Assembly: GCA_038326655.1 (NCBI GenBank) | Contig: JBBQKG010000012.1 | Coordinates: 1 to 64,000, forward strand | Origin: JBBQKG01 sp038326655 | GTDB taxonomy: Bacteria; Actinomycetota; Thermoleophilia; Solirubrobacterales; JBBDJG01 | DNA length: 64,000 bases | Reading direction: 5' to 3' | In this document: positions 43,952-51,163 of the stretch, piece after piece | How the letters are laid out: each line of letters opens with the position of its first letter | Position numbering within the stretch: the first letter of the stretch is position 1 | Notes under the pieces: generated by a model | Told to the model about the DNA's origin: nothing | Databases searched by the model: none | Seen by the model: the letters and a program-made list of their open reading frames with translations, nothing else | Position numbers and translations under genes: made by a program

Positions 43952-44605
43952 ATGGACATCGCGATACCGATATATGAGGGCTTCACCGCGCTCGACGCGG
44001 TCGGTCCCTATGAAGTGCTCTCGCGGCTGCCGGACGCGCGCGTGCAGTTCATCGCCGCCGAGGCACGCCCATACAAGACCGACAACGGGATGCTGACGAT
44101 CGTCGCCGAACGCCGGCTCGACGAGGTCCCGTCGCCGGAGATCTTCGTCGTGCCCGGAGGCCTCGGCACGCGTGCGCTGCTGGAGGACGAGCAGATGCTC
44201 GGTTGGATCCGGGCCGCGCACGAGACTTCCACCTGGACCACCTCGGTCTGCACCGGATCGCTGCTGCTCGCCGCGGCGGGAGTGCTGGACGGCCTCGAGG
44301 CCACGACGCACTGGCTCGAGCTCGGCCTCCTGGAGCGCCTCGGCGCGCGGCCGACGTCGAAGCGTGTCGTCGAGCAGGGCAAGGTGATCACCGCCGCGGG
44401 CGTCTCGTCAGGGATCGACATGGCGCTGGTGCTGGCAGCCCACGTCGCGGGCGAGCAGTTCGCGCAGGGCATCCAGCTCCTGATCGAGTACGACCCGCAG
44501 CCGCCGTTCGATGCCGGCTCGCCGGACAAGGCGCCCCCCGAGGTCGTGCAGCTGATCGAGACCGCGGCGCGCTCGTATCTCGAGGATGCCACGGCTGCCC
44601 GCTAG
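43952..44605 (+). CDS. DJ-1/PfpI family protein (isonitrile hydratase-like)
   Basis: 217 residues. It starts MDIAIPIYEGFTALDAVGPY and has the catalytic cysteine in TSVCTGSLLLAAAG, followed by LEATTHWLEL and TAAGVSSGIDMAL. This order matches isonitrile hydratase (InhA) and related ThiJ/PfpI enzymes. An AAAGGAG Shine-Dalgarno precedes ATG 43952, 15 nt after the GlxA-type regulator, so they form an operon. The substrate is unproven. The 3' end overlaps the M3-type peptidase gene by 4 nt. Confidence 0.9.
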   Translation: MDIAIPIYEGFTALDAVGPYEVLSRLPDARVQFIAAEARPYKTDNGMLTIVAERRLDEVPSPEIFVVPGGLGTRALLEDEQMLGWIRAAHETSTWTTSVCTGSLLLAAAGVLDGLEATTHWLELGLLERLGARPTSKRVVEQGKVITAAGVSSGIDMALVLAAHVAGEQFAQGIQLLIEYDPQPPFDAGSPDKAPPEVVQLIETAARSYLEDATAAR

Positions 44606-46089
44606 ACCTCTTCGAGCATCACGCGGAAGTCGAGCTGCTCGCCGGTCACCTCGGCGAGCAGCTCGTCGGCGCTCAGCCGCTGCCCCTCGCGCCACAGCGA
44701 CCGCAGGAGGTCGCCGGCCTCCCGCCGGGTGAACCACTCCTCCCCGAAACGATCGCGCAGGATCGCGCGCAGGTGCGTCTCGAACGCCCAGGCGCGCAGG
44801 TAATTCGCCGCGTAGTAGCCCGGATCCACGTCGGAGAGATACGTGACGGCCGGCCATTCGACGCCGACCGCCTCGCCGAGCAGGCGCGCGTAGAGCGGGG
44901 GCATCTCCGACAGCGGCCGAGCGCCCCCGTGGAGGTCGAGCTCGTACCGGAGCTTTGCCGCATACCGGCGCAGGAAGACGAGCTTGCTCGCCCGCGCGAA
45001 GGCGAGATACGCCTCCACGTCGTCGGCGCCCATCACGCTCCGCAGCCATGCCTGCTCTGCGAGCACGTGCTCGAAGAGAAACGCGAACCCCTCCGTGACC
45101 GAGTTGTCGCCGAGGTGGCGGAACTCGAACGGGAGCCCGGCGTCGACGTTCGCGTAGTGCTCCGTGTGCCCGCCCTCGTGGAACAGCGCGGCGAAGTCGT
45201 CGCGTCCGCCCGTGCGCGGGATGACGAGGTAGACCTCGTTGGGCACCTGGACCGGAGAGCAGAACGCACGCGGGCTCTTGCGCGGCCGCTGCTCGGTGTC
45301 GAGCCGGACGTTGGCCTGTGCGTGGAGATCGATGCCCAGGCCTTCGAGCGTGCGCTCGAAGGCCTCCATCAGCCGATCGTCGGGAAAGATCGAATCGAAG
45401 CCGCGTGCGCGAAAGAAGTACGGCAGGTCGGATCGGCGGAAGGAGTCGAATCCGACTCCCGCCTGTGCCCGCAGCTGTGGATCCACCTTCGCCGCGTACG
45501 CCGCGTCGGTCGCCTCCGCGAAGGCGCGCGTCTGGCGCTCGAGCGCCTCCAGGTCGATCGCCTTCAGCTCCTCGCACATCGCCCGGTAGGTCGGCCAGCC
45601 GAGCTCGCCCGCCAGCTCGTGCGAGCGCTCGGTGACCTCCACGTGGAGCGGGTTCAGCTCGGCGTCGAGCACCTCGAGCCGGGCTCCCTCGATGCGGGCG
45701 CGAAGGTCCGCGTCGGGCTCGTTCGCCTGCCAGATCGTGGCCTGGCGGTACGCCTCCCGGCGTCCGTCGACCTCGATCTCGAGCGTCGCCTCGCGCTCCG
45801 CGAGGGCGGTCTCCTGCTCCTTCGTGGCCTCGCCCATGAACCCGCCCACGGCCAGGTCGAGCAGGTACCTCGCGCGGCGCTCCGCGTCCCCCGGGGCGGC
45901 CGCCGCGAGGCGCTCCCGCAGCTCGTCGATCGCGGCGCGCTGGAAGAGCCCGTCGTGGCGCGCGTAGATCGGCTCGATCTCGAGCTCGGCCTTGTGGCCG
46001 GCGAAGTGCAGGTAGTACTCGCGGTCCATCGCGCCGACGAATTCCTCGGCTTCGGCCGCATAGGCTTGGAGATCGAGGGGCAAGGGCAT
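44602..46089 (-). CDS. M3-like zinc metallopeptidase
   Basis: 495 residues, mostly helical. The zinc site is HEGGHTEHY (HExxH form) at about residue 303, in FAALFHEGGHTEHYANVD, with a downstream glutamate in VTEGFAFLFEHVL as third ligand. Both fit the oligoendopeptidase/thimet M3 fold. No signal peptide, so cytoplasmic oligopeptide degradation is likely. It ends with LDFRVMLEEV. Its start lies 14 nt from that of divergent rlmD. Confidence 0.88.
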   Translation of the reverse strand: MPLPLDLQAYAAEAEEFVGAMDREYYLHFAGHKAELEIEPIYARHDGLFQRAAIDELRERLAAAAPGDAERRARYLLDLAVGGFMGEATKEQETALAEREATLEIEVDGRREAYRQATIWQANEPDADLRARIEGARLEVLDAELNPLHVEVTERSHELAGELGWPTYRAMCEELKAIDLEALERQTRAFAEATDAAYAAKVDPQLRAQAGVGFDSFRRSDLPYFFRARGFDSIFPDDRLMEAFERTLEGLGIDLHAQANVRLDTEQRPRKSPRAFCSPVQVPNEVYLVIPRTGGRDDFAALFHEGGHTEHYANVDAGLPFEFRHLGDNSVTEGFAFLFEHVLAEQAWLRSVMGADDVEAYLAFARASKLVFLRRYAAKLRYELDLHGGARPLSEMPPLYARLLGEAVGVEWPAVTYLSDVDPGYYAANYLRAWAFETHLRAILRDRFGEEWFTRREAGDLLRSLWREGQRLSADELLAEVTGEQLDFRVMLEEV

Positions 46090-46091
46090 GC

Positions 46092-46097
46092 CAGGAT
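46092..46097 (+). promoter_or_regulatory. -10 box of a probable leaderless promoter (rlmD)
   Basis: CAGGAT, 6 nt before ATG 46104. The first position departs from TANNNT. Confidence 0.3.
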
Positions 46098-46103
46098 ACG
46101 CAG

Positions 46104-47519
46104 ATGGCCACCCGTGCCCCAGGGACGCAGCGCCGGGCCGAGCAACCGCGCCGCGGCGAGTTGCTCGAGCTCCGCATCGAGGGCATCGCGCAGGGCGGCG
46201 CCGGCGTCGCGCGCGCGGAGGGCTTCGTCGTGTTCGTCGAGGGCGCGATCCCGGGGGACCGCGTGCGGGCCGAGGTCACGAAGTCCAAGCGCCACTACGC
46301 CCACGCACGCGCGGTCGAGATCCTCGAGCCGGGGCCCGACCGGGTCCCGATCCGCTGTGACCACGCGAGCGGCGAATGTCCGGGGTCGCCGTGGCAGGCG
46401 ATGCGCTACGAGGCCCAGCTAGCACACAAGCAACAGCTGCTCGAGGACGGGCTGCGCCGGCTCGGAGGCCTGGAGGGCTTCGAGGTCGAGCCGTTCATGC
46501 CCGCCGATGACCCGTGGCGCTACCGGAACAAGATGGAGTACTCGTTCGGTGAGGAAGAGCACGACGGCGGGCACGGCCTGCTCGTCTGCGGGTTCCACCT
46601 CAGGGGCCGTTGGAACGAGATCGACGACGTGCGCGACTGCGTGCTGGCCTCGGAGCGCTCCAACGCCGCGCGGAACCTCGTGCGCGACTGGTGCCGCGCC
46701 GAGGGCCTCGACGCCTATGACCGCCGCACAGGGCACGGCTTCCTGCGCAACCTGGTGGTGCGCGAAGGCCGCCGCACCGGGGACCTCCAGGTCCGCATCG
46801 TGACGAGCGAGGGGCAGTTGCGCGCCGACGCGCTGGCGTCCGCCTTGCAGGAGCGGTTTCCGACCGCGGGCGTCCTGTGGAGCCAGATCAGCGGTGTCGC
46901 CGAGGTTTCCCACGGCGGCACCACGGACGTGATCGCCGGTGTCGACCGGATCGAGGAGGAGCTGGCCGGCCTGCGGTTCCGGATCTCTCCCGAGGCCTTT
47001 TTCCAGACCAACACGGAGATGGCCGAGCGGCTCTACGGCCTCGCCTCCGACTATGCCGGCCTGGCTGGCGCAGAGCGTGTCTGGGACCTCTACTGCGGGA
47101 TCGGCACGCTCTCGCTCGTGCTCTCGATTCACGCCGGCGAGGTGTTCGGCGTCGACATCGTCGAGGCCGCGATCGCCGATGCGATCGAGAACGAGAAGCT
47201 GAACGAGATCGACAACGTGCAGTTCTTCGCCGGAGACGTGCGCGAGGCGATCCGCCCGCTCGCGGAGCAGGCGCCGCGGCCCGACCTCGTGGTCGTGGAC
47301 CCACCGCGAGCGGGGCTCTCGCAGAAGGTGGTGCGCCGGCTGGTGGAGCAGCACCCGCGCCGGATTGTCTACGTGTCGTGCAACCCGACCACGCTCGCGC
47401 CCAACGCGCGGCAGATCGTGGACGCCGGCTACCGGCTCGTTAAGGTGCGCGGCGTGGACATGTTCCCCCACACGCCGCACCTCGAGTGCGTCGCCGTGCT
47501 GGAGCGGGTGAGTGGCTGA
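46104..47519 (+). CDS. rlmD: 23S rRNA (uracil-C5)-methyltransferase, RlmD/RumA type
   Basis: 471 residues. An N-terminal TRAM domain (about 17-75, ELLELRIEGIAQGGAGVARA) is followed by the methyltransferase: FFQTNTEMAERLYGL, SAM site WDLYCGIGTLSLVLS, VVDPPRAGLSQKVV, and the catalytic cysteine in VYVSCNPTTLAPN. The iron-sulfur region has C85 and C92, but the third position is Ser (CPGSPW); C179 may be the fourth. So the cluster may be missing, as in some RumA homologues. It could be a tRNA m5U54 or other m5U enzyme; RlmD is the best general name. GTG 47512 of the next gene overlaps its end by 8 nt. Confidence 0.88.
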   Translation: MATRAPGTQRRAEQPRRGELLELRIEGIAQGGAGVARAEGFVVFVEGAIPGDRVRAEVTKSKRHYAHARAVEILEPGPDRVPIRCDHASGECPGSPWQAMRYEAQLAHKQQLLEDGLRRLGGLEGFEVEPFMPADDPWRYRNKMEYSFGEEEHDGGHGLLVCGFHLRGRWNEIDDVRDCVLASERSNAARNLVRDWCRAEGLDAYDRRTGHGFLRNLVVREGRRTGDLQVRIVTSEGQLRADALASALQERFPTAGVLWSQISGVAEVSHGGTTDVIAGVDRIEEELAGLRFRISPEAFFQTNTEMAERLYGLASDYAGLAGAERVWDLYCGIGTLSLVLSIHAGEVFGVDIVEAAIADAIENEKLNEIDNVQFFAGDVREAIRPLAEQAPRPDLVVVDPPRAGLSQKVVRRLVEQHPRRIVYVSCNPTTLAPNARQIVDAGYRLVKVRGVDMFPHTPHLECVAVLERVSG

Positions 47520-48312
47520 CGGTGGACGGCCCCGCGGACTGGGGGTCGCGGCAGGGCTCGACCCGGAGGTGGCGGCGGAGCTGGCCCGGCGATGTGAGCG
47601 GCTCGGATATGCATCGATGTGGTCGAACGACCATCCGGTCGCAAGCGGGCTCGAGACCGTCGCCTATTTCCACGAGGCGGCGCGGCAGCTCGACGTGGGC
47701 GTCGCCGTGCTGGCGCTCGACCGGCACGCGCCCGACTCGATCGCCGCGAAGGCCGACGAGGAAGGGCTCGACCCGGCGCGTCTGTGGGTCGGCATCGGCG
47801 CCGGGTTCACGAAGCGGCCGCTCGGGGTCGTGCGCAAGGGGATCGCCGAGCTTCGCGAGGTGCTGCCCGCCCCGGCACGCATCGCGGTGGCCGCGATGGG
47901 GCCGAAGATGTGTGCGCTGGCGGGCGCCGAGGCGGACGGCGTGTTTCTCAACTGGATGACGCCCGAGCGGGCCGCATGGGCACGTGAGCGCGTCTACGAG
48001 GGCGCCGCCGAGGCGGGCCGGAAGGTGGTGCCCACGATCTTCGGCTACGTGCGCGTCGCGGTCGGCGACGACGCGGTCGAGCGGCTGCTCAAGGAGGAGT
48101 CGTTCTACCGGCAGCTCCACCAGGGCTACATCCGCCACTTCGAGGAGCTCGGCGCCGAGCCGGGCGCGGTCGGGATCGCCGCGAGCGACCCGGCGTCGGT
48201 GCCGGCGCTGCTTGCGCCCTACGAGGAGGCGACCGATCACGTGGTCGTGCGCGCGCTGGCGAGCGCCGACATCGATGCGCTCACGGGCGTCGCGGAGGCC
48301 GCGGCCCCCTAA
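47512..48312 (+). CDS. LLM class flavin-dependent oxidoreductase
   Basis: 266 residues, shorter than the usual ~300-340. It is a luciferase-like TIM barrel: ELARRCERLGYASMWSNDHP, LDVGVAVLALDRHAPDSIAA, LWVGIGAGFTKRPLGVVRKG and VAAMGPKMCALAGAEADGVF. These match the FMN- or F420-binding core; the C-terminus is compact. The reaction is unknown. It overlaps rlmD by 8 nt, so it is expressed with it. Confidence 0.88.
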   Translation: MADGGRPRGLGVAAGLDPEVAAELARRCERLGYASMWSNDHPVASGLETVAYFHEAARQLDVGVAVLALDRHAPDSIAAKADEEGLDPARLWVGIGAGFTKRPLGVVRKGIAELREVLPAPARIAVAAMGPKMCALAGAEADGVFLNWMTPERAAWARERVYEGAAEAGRKVVPTIFGYVRVAVGDDAVERLLKEESFYRQLHQGYIRHFEELGAEPGAVGIAASDPASVPALLAPYEEATDHVVVRALASADIDALTGVAEAAAP

Positions 48313-48316
48313 GGGC

Positions 48317-48493
48317 TCAGGTCTCTTCGAGCTCGTCCGCGACCGGCACCTGCTCCGCGGCACAGCGCGCGCACAGGAACGAGTCGTTCGGGCCCTCGAG
48401 TGCGGCCTGGAGCTCCGCCGGCGTGAGCGTCGCCTCGCAGGACTGGCAGCGCTCGTGGAGCGGCTCTACGCCCTCGCGTTCTTCGAGGTCCAT
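48317..48493 (-). CDS. Small zinc-ribbon protein
   Basis: 58 residues: CQSC and CARC pairs spaced 25 residues apart form a likely zinc ribbon, in HERCQSCEATLTPAEL and FLCARCAAEQVPVADE. Acidic overall. ATG 48493 gives the natural start; 30 nt separate it from the divergent DUF2332 gene. Function unknown; such ribbons bind nucleic acid or protein. Confidence 0.65.
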   Translation of the reverse strand: MDLEEREGVEPLHERCQSCEATLTPAELQAALEGPNDSFLCARCAAEQVPVADELEET

Positions 48494-48511
48494 GCGGCGC
48501 AGTGTAGCCCC

Positions 48512-48517
48512 TAGGAT
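48512..48517 (+). promoter_or_regulatory. -10 box of a probable leaderless promoter
   Basis: TAGGAT, 6 nt before GTG 48524. Confidence 0.45.
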
Positions 48518-48523
48518 CGGGCC

Positions 48524-49585
48524 GTGAGCGAGGCGCAGGAGACGATCGCCGGCCGGCTCCGCTGGCAGGCCGACTGGTGTGCGCGGCTCGGTTCTCCGCT
48601 GTACGGGGAGGTGCTGGAGGCCGCGGCCGCAGACGTCGCGCGCGGCGGTCCCGCGTGGCGGCTGCTTGCCGGCCGCGAGCAGGAGCCGGCCCGCGGCTTC
48701 CTTGCAGTGCGGCTGCTGGGCGCAGTGCACCGGCTGGTCCTGATGGGCCGTCTGCCGGAGCTCGCGGCGCTCTATCCCTCCGCCGGGGGCACGGTCGACC
48801 TGAAGCTTGCGCCGGCGCTGTTCGTGGAGACGCTCGCGCAGCATGCCGGGGAGGTCGAAGCACACCTCGACCGGCCGGCGCAGACCAACGAGGTCGCGCG
48901 CGCCAAGGGGCTGCTCGGCGGCTTTCTGCTGATCTCCCGGGAGACCGGCCTGCCGCTCGCGCTGCACGAGGTCGGCGCGAGCGCCGGCCTCAACCTCCGC
49001 TTCGACCGGTACCGCTACGACTCCGGTGAGTGGAGCTGGGGCGACCCGCACTCCCCGGTGCGTTTCGAGCACGTGTTTGCAGACGCAACACCGCCGCCCG
49101 GCGTCGGCCTCGAAGTCGCCGCGCGCCGCGGGTGCGACCGCAACCCGCTCGACCCGCGCTCGGAGGAGGACCGCCTGACGCTGATGTCGTTTGTGTGGCC
49201 CGACCAGGCCGGCCGTTTCGAGCTCCTGCGCGCGGCCCTCGACTTCGCGTGTGAAGACGGCTTCGAGGTCGAGCGCGCGAACGCCGCGGATTGGGCCGAA
49301 CGGGTGCTTGCACCGACGCCCACCGGGGTCGCGACCGTGCTCTATCACTCGATCGTCGTGCAGTACCTGAGCGCCGAGGATGCTTCCCGCCTTCACCGCG
49401 CGATCACGGCCGCGGGCGAGCGAGCCACGCCCGAGGCGCCGTTCGCGTGGCTCTTCCTCGAGCCGGGCGAGGAGGAGGCCGACGTACGCCTGACCGTGTG
49501 GCCGGGCGGCGAGCAGCGGCTGCTCGCCCGCGCAGGGTTTCACGGCGGCGCGGTGCGGTGGCTCGTGCCGCGGCCGACCCGGTAG
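48524..49585 (+). CDS. DUF2332 family protein
   Basis: 353 residues from GTG. It opens IAGRLRWQADWCARLGSPLY and contains LHEVGASAGLNLRFDRYRYD, NPLDPRSEEDRLTLMSFVWP and VLYHSIVVQYLSAED, all typical of the actinobacterial DUF2332 family. Its activity is unknown; the GASAGLNL motif and the following fold resemble a methyltransferase-like glycine loop, but this is only suggestive. Leaderless start likely. Confidence 0.85.
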   Translation: MSEAQETIAGRLRWQADWCARLGSPLYGEVLEAAAADVARGGPAWRLLAGREQEPARGFLAVRLLGAVHRLVLMGRLPELAALYPSAGGTVDLKLAPALFVETLAQHAGEVEAHLDRPAQTNEVARAKGLLGGFLLISRETGLPLALHEVGASAGLNLRFDRYRYDSGEWSWGDPHSPVRFEHVFADATPPPGVGLEVAARRGCDRNPLDPRSEEDRLTLMSFVWPDQAGRFELLRAALDFACEDGFEVERANAADWAERVLAPTPTGVATVLYHSIVVQYLSAEDASRLHRAITAAGERATPEAPFAWLFLEPGEEEADVRLTVWPGGEQRLLARAGFHGGAVRWLVPRPTR

Positions 49586-49592
49586 CGGCCCG

Positions 49593-50246
49593 CTAGTACG
49601 GGGGCTGGTCCGCGTACCAGTCGCCGAGCGGCCGGAACGCCTTCCAGAAGGCCTGCTTCGCCTGCTGCTCGTCGAGCGAGGCGTCGATGTCCGTCACGTA
49701 GAGCGCGTCCACCGTGGGCGTGAAGCGCTGGATCTCACCCAGCCGCGCCGCGACCGGGGAGGCGAGTGGCAGCTCGAGCCGGTTCAGCGTCGCAAGCGCC
49801 GGCTCCCCCATCACGACCACGATGCGGGGCTGGACCACCGCCAGCTCTTCCACGACGCGGGCGATGCACTCGTCGGCCGCCTGCTCGACCTCTGCCACGG
49901 GGCACTTGATGCAGAGCGTTCCGTATACCGCGAGGGGGTCGATGCCGAGCCGCTTGAAGCTCTTCATCAGCGCGCTGCCGCTGCGGCCGTAGAACGCGAC
50001 TCCCTCCTCGACCTCGGAGGTGACGGGCGCGAACTTCAGCAGGAAAACGTCGGCCTGGGGATGGCCCGAGCCGAGCACGGGCATGAGGCTGCCGCGCGGG
50101 CAGTAGGGACATTCCTGAAGCTCGTGCGTGAGGCGGTTGAGCTCACGGATCGCGCGCTCCAGGTACTTCTCTCGTATCTCGTCGTCGGTAGCCGGCATCC
50201 GGCCCACCGATTTAGACGACGCTCGGTCTTGTCCTTTGCGCTGCAT
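49593..50246 (-). CDS. Uracil-DNA glycosylase superfamily protein
   Basis: 217 residues from ATG 50246 (ATG 50198, MPATDDEIREKYL, is an alternative). It contains a CPYCPRG cysteine pair, VLGSGHPQADVFLLKFAPVT, GVAFYGRSGSALMKSFKRLG and VVVMGEPALATLNRL, the layout of family 4/5 UDGs, which carry an iron-sulfur cluster. The usual GEAPG catalytic motif is replaced by KFAPV, so glycosylase activity is unproven. Two further cysteines (C in LCIKCPVAE) may complete a cluster. DNA-repair role inferred from fold. Confidence 0.8.
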   Translation of the reverse strand: MQRKGQDRASSKSVGRMPATDDEIREKYLERAIRELNRLTHELQECPYCPRGSLMPVLGSGHPQADVFLLKFAPVTSEVEEGVAFYGRSGSALMKSFKRLGIDPLAVYGTLCIKCPVAEVEQAADECIARVVEELAVVQPRIVVVMGEPALATLNRLELPLASPVAARLGEIQRFTPTVDALYVTDIDASLDEQQAKQAFWKAFRPLGDWYADQPPY

Positions 50247-50320
50247 CAAACGTTGCCCTGCGCACGGCTCATTTCGTTGATTATCGCCAAGCAGGAATGC
50301 CGCCGTGATGGGGTCGGGAC

Positions 50321-50326
50321 TACGAT
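50321..50326 (+). promoter_or_regulatory. -10 box of a probable leaderless promoter
   Basis: TACGAT, 6 nt before ATG 50333. Confidence 0.45.
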
Positions 50327-50332
50327 CGGCCC

Positions 50333-51160
50333 ATGGACCACTACCTGAGCGTGTGCGCGATCTACCTCGACGAGGGTCCCTACCTGCGCGAGTGGATCGA
50401 GTTCCACAAGCTGGTCGGCGTCGAGCGCTTCTTCCTGTACGACAACTCGAGTACCGACGACCACCGCGAGCAGCTGGCGCCTTACGTGGCCGACGGCACA
50501 GTCGTGATCCACCACTGGCCCCTGCGCCCAGGCCAGCTTCCGGCCTACGAGCATTGCCTGGCCGAGCACGGACGCTCGTCCCGCTGGATCGCTTTCATCG
50601 ACCTCGACGAGTTCCTGTTCTCGCCCACGCGGGCGCCCCTGACCGAGATCCTTCCGGACTACGACCACCACCCCGCGGTTGCCGCCAACTGGGTCATGTT
50701 CGGGACCTCCGGGCACCGCACCAAGCCGCCCGGCCTGGTGCTCGAGAGCTATCACCTCCGCAAGGACTATCCCGCGGGGGCAATCGAGCACGTCAAGTGC
50801 ATCGTCGACCCCGCCCGCACGGTCAGGTGCATCGGTCCCCATTCGTTCGTCTACCGGGACGGCTTTGCAGCGACCGAGCAGCACCTGCCGCTCGACAAGC
50901 CGCCATACGGGTTCGCGCCGGTCTCGATCGAGCGCCTGCGCGTCAACCACTACGCGCGCAAGTCCGAGGAGGAGTACGCGCGAAAGCTCGCCCGCGGGCA
51001 TGCCCACCCGGTCGAGGTCGACCACGCGCCGCACACGCGCGACCGCCGGGAGCGCAAGCTGAACGCCGTTCCCGACGACACGATCGAGGTCTATGCGGCG
51101 CCGGTGCGGGAAGCGATCGCGCGCACCGAGGCGGCCGGCGCGGAAGCTCGCGCCCGCTGA
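50333..51160 (+). CDS. Glycosyltransferase family 92-type protein
   Basis: 275 residues. It begins LSVCAIYLDEGPYLREWIEF, then HKLVGVERFFLYDNSSTDDH, and has the acidic DxD-type site in WIAFIDLDEFLF, as in GT92 (DUF23) enzymes and GT2-like relatives. No membrane helix, so it probably works in the cytoplasm on a nucleotide sugar and a lipid or protein acceptor. Its 3' end is 3 nt from the converging GT4-PHP gene. The sugar is unknown; galactose is common in GT92. Confidence 0.85.
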   Translation: MDHYLSVCAIYLDEGPYLREWIEFHKLVGVERFFLYDNSSTDDHREQLAPYVADGTVVIHHWPLRPGQLPAYEHCLAEHGRSSRWIAFIDLDEFLFSPTRAPLTEILPDYDHHPAVAANWVMFGTSGHRTKPPGLVLESYHLRKDYPAGAIEHVKCIVDPARTVRCIGPHSFVYRDGFAATEQHLPLDKPPYGFAPVSIERLRVNHYARKSEEEYARKLARGHAHPVEVDHAPHTRDRRERKLNAVPDDTIEVYAAPVREAIARTEAAGAEARAR

Positions 51161-51163
51161 CGG

